A stretch of 64,000 nt of DNA from Pseudobacter ginsenosidimutans (GCF_007970185.1 NZ_CP042431.1:2108001-2172000); one strand, 5' to 3'. Counted from the first letter of the stretch, positions 27,903 to 37,522 are shown. The notes: generated by a model from the sequence alone, not told the origin. Numbers and translations: made by a program.

Positions 27903-27933
27903 CGGGCCTCAGGTAATTTTTGCCGGAGGCCCG
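27903..27933 (+). terminator. Terminator of the RND efflux operon
   Basis: CGGGCCTC (27903-27910) pairs with GAGGCCCG (27926-27933), followed by TAATTTTTTAAA. It lies about 25 bp after the RND stop. Confidence 0.8.
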
Positions 27934-28022
27934 TAATTTTTTAAACCGCTTCACTACTAATTGTAAGTAATCAATTTAAATGATAATATTGCGGAAGCAG
28001 TATTTGCAATAAAACAAAAAGT

Positions 28023-28817
28023 ATGAGAACGAACCACGAGATAGACTATCGCATTTACGGAGAAGAAATGCAATATGTTGAGATAGAACTCGACCCCAAC
28101 GAAACCGCCATCGCAGAAAGCGGCGCCTTTATGATGATGGATGATGGCATCCAGATGGAAACTATTTTCGGAGACGGAGCCAAAGCGCAGCAAGGCTTCT
28201 TCGGCAAACTGATGTCTGCCGGTAAGCGCATGCTCACTGGTGAAAGTCTTTTCATGACTGCCTTCACCAACCTGGGGCATGGAAAGAGAAAAGTAAGTTT
28301 CGCCTCACCTTATCCCGGTAAGATCATTCCGCTGGACCTGCAGCAAATGGGCGGAAAGATCGTGGCACAAAAAGATGCATTCCTTTGCGCAGCCAAAGGA
28401 GTGAGCGTTGGTATCGAATTCCAGCGTAAACTGGGAACGGGCCTCTTTGGTGGCGAAGGTTTCATCATGCAGAAGTTGGAAGGCGATGGTATGGCATTTG
28501 TGCATGCAGGTGGTCACGTATTCGAAAGGGAATTGCAGGCAGGTGAATTCCTCCGCATCGATACAGGTTGCTTAGTGGCTTATACACAAACCATCGATTA
28601 CGATATCCAGTTTGTAGGTGGTATCAAGAATACATTTTTCGGAGGTGAAGGTCTTTTCTTCGCTACACTTCGTGGACCTGGTAAAGTGTGGATCCAGACA
28701 CTGCCTATCAGCAGGCTCGCAGGTCGCATCCTCGCTTACGGATCTTATAACCGTAAAGAAGAAGGAAGCCTTCTCGGTGGTTTGGGGAATATGCTTGATG
28801 GCGACGGCTGGAAATAA
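28023..28817 (+). CDS. TIGR00266/AIM24-family protein
   Basis: 264 residues with the AIM24/TIGR00266 beta-rich fold: [22 protein letters not shown] near the N-terminus, glycine-rich turns ([20 protein letters not shown]), and [17 protein letters not shown]. No signal peptide or TM. The yeast relative AIM24 is a mitochondrial protein linked to inner-membrane organisation, but the bacterial role is not settled. The gene is convergent with ricT, and one hairpin (28844-28874) sits between the two stops. Confidence 0.88.
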   Translation: MRTNHEIDYRIYGEEMQYVEIELDPNETAIAESGAFMMMDDGIQMETIFGDGAKAQQGFFGKLMSAGKRMLTGESLFMTAFTNLGHGKRKVSFASPYPGKIIPLDLQQMGGKIVAQKDAFLCAAKGVSVGIEFQRKLGTGLFGGEGFIMQKLEGDGMAFVHAGGHVFERELQAGEFLRIDTGCLVAYTQTIDYDIQFVGGIKNTFFGGEGLFFATLRGPGKVWIQTLPISRLAGRILAYGSYNRKEEGSLLGGLGNMLDGDGWK

Positions 28818-28843
28818 TGAAGTCATCTTCTGAACGCAATAAA

Positions 28844-28874
28844 AAAAGCAGGCACCTGTAAGATGCCTGCTTTT
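28844..28874. terminator. Bidirectional terminator between AIM24 and RicT genes
   Basis: AAAAGCAGGCA (28844-28854) pairs with TGCCTGCTTTT (28864-28874). A-runs and T-runs on both sides let it serve both convergent genes. Confidence 0.85.
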
Positions 28875-28898
28875 GTATTTTGATCTGTTGAAATAAAC

Positions 28899-30422
28899 TT
28901 ATGCCTGCGGTTGCTGCGGTGGCGTACCATCGTTGCCCTGCTGTTGCTGAGGCCGCGGAGGATTATTGCGCTGCTGGTTTTGCGGGCGTTGCTGTTGCTG
29001 AGGACGCTGACCATTCTGTTGATTGGTCTGCTGTGGCTTCTGACCTTGCTGGCCCTGCTGAGGTTTCTGTTGCTGCGGCTTGTTAGGTTGCGGCTTTTGA
29101 CCTTGCCCTTGTTGCTGCGGGCGTTGTTGCTGCTGTGGCTTTTGTCCCTGCTGCGATTGCTGCTGAGGACGCTGACCTTGCTGTTGCTGTGGTTTTTGTG
29201 CCTGCCCTTGTTGTCCCTGCTGCGGTTTTTGAGGCTGTTGTTGTCTCAACTGCTGAGCAGGTTTTTGTTGTTGGCCTCCTTTCTGCTGACCACCTTTCTG
29301 ATCCTTGCCCTGGTGGCGTTTTTTCTTTTCCGCTTTTTCCAGGCTGCGCAGGCTGATCTGTCCAACCACATCCACAAACTCAGGTTCTACTTCTTTCGGT
29401 TTGTTGGTAGTAACATCAACTGGTTCCAGTTCATCTGGGATGATACCCTGTGCATTCAGTTGTTTGATCTTGCGAACGCGTTCGATGCTCAGTGGATATT
29501 GTTTGTTGCTATCCGGCAACATATACCACATGAGGTTTTTGAAAATATCTTTCTTGATGAGATTGGCGTATCCTTTGGCTACCTGGATGCTCTCTGCATT
29601 TTCAGGGAATGATTGCAATGCATCGAGATAGGTATCCAGTTCGTAATTGAGACAGCATTTGAGGCGGCCGCATTGTCCGCTCAGTTTGCTCTGGTTGATA
29701 CTGAGGTTCTGGTAACGGGCAGCAGTAGTGTTCACTGATTTGAAATCAGAGAGCCAGGTACTGCAGCAGAGCTCGCGTCCACAGCTTCCGATTCCACCTA
29801 CTTTGGCGGCTTCCTGGCGGGCGCCGATCTGGCGCATTTCCACTTTCAGTTTGAACTCGCGTGCATAGATCTTGATCAGTTCACGGAAGTCAACGCGGTC
29901 ATCCGCAATATAAAAGAAGGTAGCCTTGCGGCCATCTGCCTGGATCTCCACTTCGCTTACCTTCATCGCCAGGTTCAGTTGTTTGGCGATGGCGCGCGAC
30001 TGGATCAGTGCCTCTTTTTCGCGGGCTTTGTTCTGCGCCTGCACCTCAAGGTCTTTATCAGAAGAACGTCTGAGTACTTTTTTCATTTCAGGCTCAAACT
30101 CGTTGAGCCCTTTCTTTTTCAGCTGCAGTCTTACTATTTCACCGGTCACGCTTACAGAGCCCACGTCAAAGCCGCTGATACCTTCAACGGTAACCTGGTC
30201 TCCTTTTTCGAGATTGTGAACAGTACTGTTTCTGAAATAATCTTTACGGCTGCCATTGTTGAAAGCGACTTCTATCACTTTACAGGCGCTGTCTTCATCG
30301 TTGATTGGAAGATTGACAAGCCAGTCGAACACATTCATACGGTTGCAGCCACCAGTGCTGCATCCTCCGTTACTTTTACAGCCGGCTACTTTGCCACCTG
30401 TACCACATGAACTACATCCCAT
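28899..30422 (-). CDS. PSP1-domain protein (RicT/YaaT-like) with a Gln/Pro-rich tail
   Basis: 507 residues. The N-terminus is Cys-rich (CSSCGTGG, CKSNGGCSTGGC). The PSP1 domain follows (about 90-260), with the Cys cluster of the family: GGIGSCGRELCCSTWL and SGQCGRLKCCLNYE. In Bacillus, RicT joins RicA and RicF in an Fe-S complex that guides RNase Y. From about residue 365 on, the protein is a low-complexity tail of QQ, QKP, GQ and PQ units, probably disordered. It may bind RNA or proteins. The gene is on the minus strand; the next upstream open frame is the unrelated holB. Confidence 0.87.
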   Translation of the reverse strand: MGCSSCGTGGKVAGCKSNGGCSTGGCNRMNVFDWLVNLPINDEDSACKVIEVAFNNGSRKDYFRNSTVHNLEKGDQVTVEGISGFDVGSVSVTGEIVRLQLKKKGLNEFEPEMKKVLRRSSDKDLEVQAQNKAREKEALIQSRAIAKQLNLAMKVSEVEIQADGRKATFFYIADDRVDFRELIKIYAREFKLKVEMRQIGARQEAAKVGGIGSCGRELCCSTWLSDFKSVNTTAARYQNLSINQSKLSGQCGRLKCCLNYELDTYLDALQSFPENAESIQVAKGYANLIKKDIFKNLMWYMLPDSNKQYPLSIERVRKIKQLNAQGIIPDELEPVDVTTNKPKEVEPEFVDVVGQISLRSLEKAEKKKRHQGKDQKGGQQKGGQQQKPAQQLRQQQPQKPQQGQQGQAQKPQQQQGQRPQQQSQQGQKPQQQQRPQQQGQGQKPQPNKPQQQKPQQGQQGQKPQQTNQQNGQRPQQQQRPQNQQRNNPPRPQQQQGNDGTPPQQPQA

Positions 30423-30685
30423 TCGTATGTTGAATTGACGATGATTAAATTGGATTTATGTTGAAGCCGTAGTACAGGGATCAAAAGGGAGGGAGTACAT
30501 GCAAACCAATATGCTAACAGTTGTAATCACTGATTAGCATACCAATACTATATATATAGCAGGTGTAAGATGACTCAGTTGATGCTTTCGCTCCTCTTCA
30601 CAATATCTTCCTTCACAAGCCTCTCTTTTTCACATTTCTGTACAGGCTGATATACAAATATAGGTTTTTCAGAACAAAAGGGGCT

Positions 30686-31891
30686 TTATAAGACAGTCAG
30701 GGTCTGGCGGGTAGCCAGGATATGGTATAATTTTATGGTGAGCGCATGGAAAAGCATTTTCGCATTAGCATTTCTTTCAATGTAATACGCGGCGTTATCC
30801 AGCTCTTTAATGATGGCTTCCTGCTGGGCGTAGCCCGATAGTTTATTGAGGCGGGAGGCAAAATCCTTCTCTGTTTCTGGAAGGTGAACGGCGTCAGGGC
30901 CCATTGCCTGCAGGCGGATGGCCTGTTCCAGGAGGTGATTGAAATATCTGAGGAACTGTTTTTGTTTTTCCCGGCCCAGCTTACTCACCTCATCCACCCA
31001 TTTCACCTGTGCGATAGGACCATTCTTCAGAACGGCATTGAGCCATTCACGTACGAGTGAGATCCAGTCTTCCCCGGCATGGTTCATCAGTTGAAGGGCC
31101 TCGCGATAATTACCCGAAGCAATGCTTGCGATCTGACGGGCCTGATCTGGTTGCAGATTAGCACGGGAACTGAGGGCTTCGGTAATTTCATTGGTGGTGA
31201 GTGCGGGGATCTTCACCAGCTGGGTGCGGCTAAGGATGGTGGCCAGGATCTGTGCTTCATTCTCTGCCACGAGGATGAAGAGCGTATCCGGGGGCGGCTC
31301 TTCTATCAGTTTGAGAAGTTTGTTTCCTTCATTACCAAGGTACTCCGGCATCCAGAGTACGAGTATCTTGAAACCGCTTTCGAAACTCTTAAGGTTGAGC
31401 TTGCGGATGATGTCGTTGCATTCGTAAGCAGTGATATTGCCCTGCTTGTTTTCTGCGCCGATGAACTGGAGCCAGTCGTACACATTGCCGTAAGGATACT
31501 GACCACAGAATTCTCTCCATTCAGTGATATAATCTGTACTGAGGGGTTTGTCGCCCGGTTTGCGCGGGATCACCGGATAGGAGAAATGGATATCCGGGTG
31601 CATCATTTGCTGTGCTTTCATGCAGGAGGGACATTCGCCGCAGGCATCGTTCATAAGAACGGGTTCCATGGCGGGTTCCGCTTCTCCAAATAAAGATGGT
31701 CCGGGATCAGGAGTGCCGGCCCTGTTCACTTTATCACACACTACATACTGGGCAAAGGCCATTGCCATCGGCAATGCGCCGCTTCCTTCTTTTCCGAGAA
31801 AAAGCAGCGCATGAGCCAACTTGTTCTGATGCACCATTTCTACCAGGTGCTGCTTTGTATCAGCCTGACCAATTACTTTTTTGAAAGACAT
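30686..31891 (-). CDS. holB: DNA polymerase III subunit delta'
   Basis: 401 residues, longer than the 334 of E. coli. The clamp-loader AAA+ layout is clear: KQHLVEMVHQNKLAHALLFLG, then a degenerate P-loop (GKEGSGALPMA) without the GKT/S needed for ATP binding, as expected for delta'. The zinc-binding Cys cluster is in CGECPSCMKA. Sensor-type residues lie around LSRTQLVKIP. It loads the beta clamp together with DnaX and HolA. It is the last gene of the co-directional run radA-comF-lipoprotein-GPx-holB, 27 bp after the GPx stop. Confidence 0.92.
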   Translation of the reverse strand: MSFKKVIGQADTKQHLVEMVHQNKLAHALLFLGKEGSGALPMAMAFAQYVVCDKVNRAGTPDPGPSLFGEAEPAMEPVLMNDACGECPSCMKAQQMMHPDIHFSYPVIPRKPGDKPLSTDYITEWREFCGQYPYGNVYDWLQFIGAENKQGNITAYECNDIIRKLNLKSFESGFKILVLWMPEYLGNEGNKLLKLIEEPPPDTLFILVAENEAQILATILSRTQLVKIPALTTNEITEALSSRANLQPDQARQIASIASGNYREALQLMNHAGEDWISLVREWLNAVLKNGPIAQVKWVDEVSKLGREKQKQFLRYFNHLLEQAIRLQAMGPDAVHLPETEKDFASRLNKLSGYAQQEAIIKELDNAAYYIERNANAKMLFHALTIKLYHILATRQTLTVL

Positions 31892-31918
31892 GGACGCGAA
31901 GATAACAAAAGCTCCCGC

Positions 31919-32431
31919 TTAGTTGAGGTACTTCATTAATTCAGGATCGGTGGGTTTCACCTTGCTGGGGAAAACGGTGATGAGCTTTCCATTCTCGTCT
32001 ACAAGGAATTTGGTGAAGTTCCATTTTACGGGATCTTCAATGCCCAGTTTCTTTGCTTCTTCCAGGAGATATTTATATAAAGGATGAATGTCTTCGCCTT
32101 TTACAGAGATCTTTTCAGCCATCGGAAAGCTGACGCCGTAATTCTTCTGGCAGAATTCCTGGATCTCTTCATTGCTGCCGGGTTCCTGTCCTCCGAAATT
32201 ATTGGCGGGGAAACCAACGATCACCAGTTTGTCTTTATGCGCTTCGTACAGGCTTTCCAGTTCTGCATATTGCTTCGTGTAGCCGCATTTGCTGGCCGTG
32301 TTCACGATCAGGATCTTCTTTCCCTTGTATTGGGAAAAATCGATGGTGCCGCCGGAAAGACCGGGAACCTTGAAATCATAAATTCCCATGGCGGCCGTAA
32401 GCATCAGTGAAAGCAATAACAGACGTATCAT
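31919..32431 (-). CDS. Exported glutathione peroxidase-like thiol peroxidase
   Basis: 170 residues. A signal peptide or anchor (MIRLLLLSLMLTAAMG) leads straight into the thioredoxin-fold GPx. The catalytic Cys (not Sec) is in NTASKCGYTKQY, with the family's Gln in FGGQEPGSNEEI and the Trp/Asn pair in VKWNFTKFLVD. It reduces hydroperoxides in the periplasm, probably with thioredoxin-type partners rather than glutathione. It belongs to the minus-strand cluster ending in holB. Confidence 0.9.
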   Translation of the reverse strand: MIRLLLLSLMLTAAMGIYDFKVPGLSGGTIDFSQYKGKKILIVNTASKCGYTKQYAELESLYEAHKDKLVIVGFPANNFGGQEPGSNEEIQEFCQKNYGVSFPMAEKISVKGEDIHPLYKYLLEEAKKLGIEDPVKWNFTKFLVDENGKLITVFPSKVKPTDPELMKYLN

Positions 32432-32492
32432 AAATTATTTGTTTTGAAATGATGTATTGTAATACAAGAATTGTACTAAAAAGGTTGCCGGT

Positions 32493-33887
32493 TTATTGTT
32501 TTTCATAACAACCGAGATCGGGCTGGGCAACAGGACGTGGTTTGCCATCCAGGTCGATACTGATACCGGAAGCGATACCTGCATCGATAGCCGGTGATCC
32601 ATCCTTCAGCCGGAAATTGAAATTCTTCTTTTGTGTATCGATGGTTTCAAATTCCGGCGACTGGTTCAGCAATACTCCCGTGAGCGTACTGTTGGCCGGA
32701 TTCGTTTTTACTTTCATGATACAATTGGTGAAACTAACATCGAAATTGCTATTGCCTTCTTTCTGAACTACCACTTCGTTCTCCACAATACTGTTCTCAG
32801 ACCAGAAGATGGAGTTGGTGAAACTGGCTGAAAGATCAACCGAAATAGTATTGTTATTTTCTTTCACAAAATTGGTCAGACCCAGTACCGGATCCTTATG
32901 TTGTATGAAAGAAGTGGTGTAAGACGCAGCCGTAAGATGATTGAAAGTATATTGTCCGCCTTTCACCAGTATCAGGTTCTTTCCGCAATTGCTGATCAGG
33001 CAGTTTTCGGAATTGATGGAAGATGAGATGGCGAGGATGCCTGCATCATATGCATTGTCTATGATGGATTCTTTCAGTTGTAATTTCGCTTGTCCGTTAC
33101 TGGCAGGGTTGTTGAGAACGATGGCCTGGTATGCGTTCTGGATTGTCGTGTATTGGATACTGTTATTGATGCTTGCGTCTCTGAAGATCAGTCCTGGCCA
33201 GGCGGCGGGATAATCCCTGTAAGGAATGTCCAGCCTGTCTCCCCGGAAAATGATCCTTTCATTTTCATCAGCTCCGCCATTGGCCTGGAGGGTTCCGTCA
33301 ACAAATAAGGGGGCATCTGCATGAACATAGATGCGTGTTCCTTTTTCGATAGTGAGTGTTACATTTTCTTCAACCAGCAGGCCGCCGAGGATCACATAAG
33401 GTTTATCGTTAGTCCAGGTTTCATTGGCATCGATGAGTCGGTTCCGGTAGAAATGAGCATTCTGTCCCCAGGCATCCAGTTGCACCCATTGTTCCTGGTC
33501 ATTGTATTTGATATGCACACTGTCTTGTACAACAAAGGGCAGGTTGGCAGCGGTGGGATCAATCTTGACTGTAACGAAAACATAGAGACTATCGTTGGCT
33601 TCCACTTCGAGATCACGAACAACAGGGCCGGGAAATCCATCCACGTTGATCTTGAAGAAGGAGGCTGCTCCACCGCCGAGCGATACTTCGCTGATGCGGA
33701 GTTTCTGATCGTTCTGGTTGTAGATACGGAAGAACTGGGTAACGGAGCCTGTTGAAGTGAACAGGGTATCGAAATGAAGTGAATCGGAAGAAGTGATAAC
33801 GGTAGCGTTACCTGTAATGAATGAGTTTTTCTTGCACGCGCTGGCAGTGATAAGCACCAGCAGTATGGCAACAAGGATTTGTTTCAT
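32493..33887 (-). CDS. Predicted lipoprotein with parallel beta-helix (right-handed)
   Basis: From ATG 33887 the protein has 464 residues. Upstream in-frame ATGs (33923, 33911) would run into comF, and 33887 places MKQILVAILLVLITASACKK as a clean type II signal peptide. The rest has an Ig-like or beta-sandwich N-terminal part (SVTQFFRIYNQNDQ...), then a beta-helix region with repeated Asn-rich turns (NNSIQYTTIQNAYQAIVLNN, ENCLISNCGKNLILVKGG). It ends PVAQPDLGCYE, typical of right-handed beta-helix proteins in Bacteroidota. Substrate binding, such as polysaccharide, is possible; enzyme activity is not evident. Confidence 0.8.
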   Translation of the reverse strand: MKQILVAILLVLITASACKKNSFITGNATVITSSDSLHFDTLFTSTGSVTQFFRIYNQNDQKLRISEVSLGGGAASFFKINVDGFPGPVVRDLEVEANDSLYVFVTVKIDPTAANLPFVVQDSVHIKYNDQEQWVQLDAWGQNAHFYRNRLIDANETWTNDKPYVILGGLLVEENVTLTIEKGTRIYVHADAPLFVDGTLQANGGADENERIIFRGDRLDIPYRDYPAAWPGLIFRDASINNSIQYTTIQNAYQAIVLNNPASNGQAKLQLKESIIDNAYDAGILAISSSINSENCLISNCGKNLILVKGGQYTFNHLTAASYTTSFIQHKDPVLGLTNFVKENNNTISVDLSASFTNSIFWSENSIVENEVVVQKEGNSNFDVSFTNCIMKVKTNPANSTLTGVLLNQSPEFETIDTQKKNFNFRLKDGSPAIDAGIASGISIDLDGKPRPVAQPDLGCYEKQ

Positions 33888-33907
33888 GCAGCTCAAAAAT
33901 AAGGTTT

Positions 33908-34606
33908 TCATTTCATGGCGCAAGCCAGGGTACAGATGCTGAGACGGGCGTCGGGAGCTTTGAGCAAGGCGGCTCCACAGGCTTCCAGGGTGGCGCCTGT
34001 AGTGATCACATCGTCCACCAGCAGCAGGTGTTTACCGGCAACAGCTTCCGGAGCCTGCAGTATGAAGCTGCCGGCAATGTTCTCCCATCTTTCTATCCTG
34101 TTCTTATGCGTTTGTGATCCCGTGGAGCTGATACGTGTAATGATATGCTCCAGCACCGGCCGGTTGATCACTGCGCCGATGCTATTGCTGAGAATACCGG
34201 CCTGGTTGTATTTCCTTTTTTTCATTTTGTGTTTGTGCAATGGCATCGGTATGATGGCATCGATACTTTGGAAACGGCCGGATTGTAAAATGGCTTCTCC
34301 CATCCTCTTTCCAAAATATTCTCCGATCTCCTGCCTGCCTTTGTATTTGAACTGGTGCATCAGTTCCTGTATCAGGGATTGCTGCGTGTAAAAGTAATGG
34401 CTGGCTGCGTTGAGGAATGGCAGCCGGCCGGCAAGTATCTTTTCCGTGGCATTTCCTGAATGCGGGTAGAAATCGGTTGCTGGTAATCGTTGGAGACAGG
34501 AAAAGCAGAGCATCTGGTCCCTACTCACCGCGTCAGATCCGCATCCCTGGCAGGTTTGCGGGAAGAAAAGCTGAATGAGTGATTGAGCGGCTTGCCTGAA
34601 CTGCAT
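33908..34606 (-). CDS. comF: ComF-family phosphoribosyltransferase-like protein
   Basis: 232 residues. An N-terminal Cys finger (CQGCGS...MLCFSCLQRLP) and the type I PRPP-binding loop LLVDDVITTGATLEACG are the ComF hallmarks. ComF is needed for the cytosolic end of DNA uptake in competent bacteria and resembles amidophosphoribosyltransferase GntX. It starts 8 bp after the radA stop, so they are one operon. comEC, another competence gene, lies at 51.9-54.0 kb. Confidence 0.9.
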   Translation of the reverse strand: MQFRQAAQSLIQLFFPQTCQGCGSDAVSRDQMLCFSCLQRLPATDFYPHSGNATEKILAGRLPFLNAASHYFYTQQSLIQELMHQFKYKGRQEIGEYFGKRMGEAILQSGRFQSIDAIIPMPLHKHKMKKRKYNQAGILSNSIGAVINRPVLEHIITRISSTGSQTHKNRIERWENIAGSFILQAPEAVAGKHLLLVDDVITTGATLEACGAALLKAPDARLSICTLACAMK

Positions 34607-34614
34607 AGGGATGG

Positions 34615-35991
34615 TTAACCGAAAAGATAGCGGTAGAGTTCTTCAACCCTTGCCATCTGTATTACTTCAATATTGAAGGATTGCTGACTGATTGCTTTTT
34701 GGGTGTATTTGGAAACGATGATCTTTTCAAAGCCGAGTTTCTCTGCTTCGGCGATCCTTTGTTCGATCCTGTTCACGGCTCTGATCTCTCCGCTGAGACC
34801 AACTTCACCTGCGAAACAAATATCATAGGGAAGCGGAATGTCTTCATAAGAGCTCAGCAATGCGGAGAGAACGGCGAGATCGATGCTCGGGTCTTCCACT
34901 TTGAGTCCGCCTGCGATATTGAGAAAAACATCTTTGACTCCGAAATGGAAGCCGCCTCTTTTTTCAAGTACGGCCAGGAGGAGCTGAAGCCTGCGCAGGT
35001 CGAAACCCGAAACCGTTCTTTGCGGTGTTCCGTAAACCGACTGGGTCACCAGGGCCTGCACTTCCACCAGGAGGGGGCGCATGCCTTCGATGGTAGCGGC
35101 AATGGCGATTCCGCTGAGCTGTTCCTCCTTCTGGCTCAGGAGGATATCGCTGGGATTGTTCACGCCCCGCATCCCGTCTGCCCCCATTTCGTAGATTCCC
35201 AGCTCCGCGGTGCTCCCGAAGCGGTTTTTGAGGGTCCGGAGGATGCGGTAAGCATAGTGTCTGTCGCCCTCAAATTGCAGTACAGTATCCACCATATGTT
35301 CCAGTATTTTCGGGCCCGCAATACTTCCATCTTTTGTGATATGTCCGATCAGGAAAACAGGAATATGCGTGTCTTTCGCGAAGCGCTGGAATTCTGCAGT
35401 GGTTTCGCGGATCTGCGAAACACTTCCGGGAGAAGAATCTATGTAAGGGCTTTGAATGGTTTGAATGGAATCTACTATTACCAGGTCTGGTTTCAGTTTT
35501 TTGATCTCCTGGAAAATAGTTTGTGTGAGGGTTTCCGTGAGCAGATAAAAAGAATCGTTCTGGATTTTCAAACGGTCTGCGCGGAGTTTGATCTGTTGAT
35601 CGCTTTCTTCCCCGCTGATATAAAGTGTTGTAATGTTTTTCATCTGCAAAGCGATTTGCAGAAAGAGCGTAGACTTACCGATGCCTGGTTCGCCGGCCAC
35701 GAGAACAAGACTTCCGGGAACAATGCCACCGCCTAAAACCCTGTTCAGCTCTGCATCTCCGGTGATGATGCGTTCCTGTGCATTACTTTTTATTTCATTC
35801 AGCGCGATCGTTTTTGCTGTTCCGTTTTTCTCATCATCGTTTTTCCATTGCTTCTCTTTTTGGGAAACATCTTTATGGATCACTTCTTCAATGAAAGTAT
35901 TCCAGTTACCACATGAAGGACATTTACCGGACCACTTTGGACTTTCATAACCACAGTTCGAACAGAAGAAGGCGGTTTTTATTTTACTCAT
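34615..35991 (-). CDS. radA: DNA repair protein RadA/Sms
   Basis: 458 residues. Zinc finger FFCSNCGYESPKW and KCPSCGNW at 8-31, RecA-like ATPase with Walker A GEPGIGKST (about 100-108), the RadA-specific LKNRFGSTAELGIYEM motif, and a C-terminal Lon-protease-like domain ending in EELYRYLFG. RadA is a branch-migrating helicase in recombination and transformation. It heads the minus-strand run radA-comF-lipoprotein-GPx-holB. Confidence 0.95.
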   Translation of the reverse strand: MSKIKTAFFCSNCGYESPKWSGKCPSCGNWNTFIEEVIHKDVSQKEKQWKNDDEKNGTAKTIALNEIKSNAQERIITGDAELNRVLGGGIVPGSLVLVAGEPGIGKSTLFLQIALQMKNITTLYISGEESDQQIKLRADRLKIQNDSFYLLTETLTQTIFQEIKKLKPDLVIVDSIQTIQSPYIDSSPGSVSQIRETTAEFQRFAKDTHIPVFLIGHITKDGSIAGPKILEHMVDTVLQFEGDRHYAYRILRTLKNRFGSTAELGIYEMGADGMRGVNNPSDILLSQKEEQLSGIAIAATIEGMRPLLVEVQALVTQSVYGTPQRTVSGFDLRRLQLLLAVLEKRGGFHFGVKDVFLNIAGGLKVEDPSIDLAVLSALLSSYEDIPLPYDICFAGEVGLSGEIRAVNRIEQRIAEAEKLGFEKIIVSKYTQKAISQQSFNIEVIQMARVEELYRYLFG

Positions 35992-36580
35992 ATGATAAAG
36001 ATACGTTGGGAAGGATCAATTTCCGGACTTCAAAACGGAATGAACTTGTTTGACGTAGCGAAGAAAAAAAACGGGATGATGTATGAACGAAAAAAAACTG
36101 AAATGCATTTCAAAAATGATATTCGAAATAGAAAAATGAAGAAAGAATTTTTGATAGAAAAAATGCGGGGAAAAATGATAAAAAATGAGGTGAGAAAACG
36201 AAGAAAATCTGAGGTGATTTTTTAAAAAGTAAAAGGGCCAACATTGCTGTTGACCCCTTACTTACTAACCCATTAAATTCTTGCACTAAATTACAAATTC
36301 ACGCCACATAACAAAATTATTTTTTAGGGTTGTGAATAAATAATAATCGTTATGAGGGATACATTTTAATGCATATATAATATTGTAAATCAATTGATTA
36401 AATTATTTTTGACATATCAGGGCAAGGCAACGGTGATAAAATGTCAGCCATGTTTTTTTGATTAGATTTGAGGTGACAAAACTGCTCGTTTTCAACCCCT
36501 GACATGACCAAAAATCTGAAAAAAAATTTGGTAATTCTTTTGATATTTAATTAGAATATTCATCAAAAATCCTAGTACAA
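35992..36580. other. Gene-free AT-rich region between radA and the YugP gene
   Basis: About 590 bases. From 36050 to 36220 the plus strand is strikingly purine-rich, with GAAAAATGA-like units repeated four times. An open frame of 77 codons there (35992-36225) is low-complexity and Lys/Arg/Met-rich; I do not accept it. A hairpin (36233-36259) and a perfect -7 element for the minus strand (36312-36319) suggest a short minus-strand transcript, listed separately. The remaining 36320-36580 is very AT-rich and must hold the divergent promoters. Confidence 0.5.
36225..36305 (-). ncRNA. Candidate small RNA (about 80 nt)
   Basis: On the minus strand a perfect TAATTTTG (-7 type TAnnTTTG, complement of 36312-36319) would start transcription near 36305. 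A hairpin (about 36233-36259, arms AAGGG-CAAC and GTTG-CCCTT) followed by a U-rich tail would end it. No ORF with a start fits inside. Alternatively it is a leader with an attenuator before radA. Prediction only. Confidence 0.28.
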
Positions 36581-37273
36581 ATGACACCATCGATTTTGAT
36601 AGTTTCCCTCGTGTTTCTTGGTATCAGTATGTTAGTTTCCGGGGTGTTAAAAAGTAAGTTTAATTCTTATGCAAAGATCCGGTTATCCTCCGGTCTGACC
36701 GGTAGTGAAGTAGCCCGGAAGATGCTCCGGGATAACGGTATATATGATGTTCAGGTGGTATCTGTAGACGGCTTTTTGAGTGATCACTACAATCCGGCCA
36801 ATAAAACCGTCAATCTCAGCCCCGATGTATATAATGGAGTGTCTATTTCAGCGGCAGCGGTAGCTGCCCACGAATGCGGCCACGCCGTACAACATGCTAC
36901 CCAATACCCCTGGCTGAACATGCGGAGCAAGCTGGTTCCCGCGGTGCAACTAAGCGCCAACCTGGTGAACTGGGTATTGCTGGTGGGGGTGATCATGGTC
37001 CAAACCTTCCCTCAGTTACTGCTGGTAGGCATCATTCTTTTCGCTCTAACTACCTTATTTTCAGTGATTACGCTCCCTGTGGAGTTCGATGCCAGTAAAA
37101 GGGCGCTTGCCTGGCTGCAGCAAACCAATGTTACCACAGCCCAGGAATACCCCAAGGCCAAGGATGCCCTGAAGTGGGCTGCCACCACATATGTGGTTGC
37201 CGCGCTGGCTTCCATCGCCACCCTGGTACAATACATTTTGATCTTTTTGGGTGGTAGCCGGAACAGGGATTAA
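36581..37273 (+). CDS. YugP-family membrane zinc metallopeptidase
   Basis: 230 residues. Motif AAAVAAHECGHAVQHATQ contains HExxH-like HECGH (catalytic Glu, zinc His pair) at about 102-106. Hydrophobic helices flank it: one at the N-terminus (about 4-22) and two or three in the C-terminal half. The layout matches the YugP/zinc peptidase family (PF04298), membrane proteins of unclear substrate. A strong terminator follows 31 bp after the stop, so the gene is monocistronic. Confidence 0.9.
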   Translation: MTPSILIVSLVFLGISMLVSGVLKSKFNSYAKIRLSSGLTGSEVARKMLRDNGIYDVQVVSVDGFLSDHYNPANKTVNLSPDVYNGVSISAAAVAAHECGHAVQHATQYPWLNMRSKLVPAVQLSANLVNWVLLVGVIMVQTFPQLLLVGIILFALTTLFSVITLPVEFDASKRALAWLQQTNVTTAQEYPKAKDALKWAATTYVVAALASIATLVQYILIFLGGSRNRD

Positions 37274-37303
37274 AGAAACACAGCAATTTTTTAATATTCT
37301 GGT

Positions 37304-37331
37304 AAAGCCATGCAGCATCCTGCATGGCTTT
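37304..37331 (+). terminator. Terminator of the YugP gene
   Basis: AAAGCCATGCAG (37304-37315) pairs with CTGCATGGCTTT (37320-37331) over 12 bp with a four-base loop. The A-run on one side and the TTT on the other fit an intrinsic terminator. Confidence 0.85.
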
Positions 37332-37522
37332 CCTGTCTCAGAATGATAACAACACAAGCTAACGATTGCTGACTTATACTTTTTCATGTTAACGTTGCCA
37401 TTTTCCTGAAGAAGGAAGATGGTATCCCGGAAACGGGGATACTCTTACTCAAAACCAAACTGCAAAGAAAACTCTGGCTAACCACCGGAGTTTTTGATTT
37501 TTAGGGGGGCTCAGTTTTTTCG

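Noticed and set aside
35992-36225. 77-codon open frame in the purine-rich tract
   Set aside because: Low-complexity Lys/Arg/Met sequence with no domain; explained by base composition.
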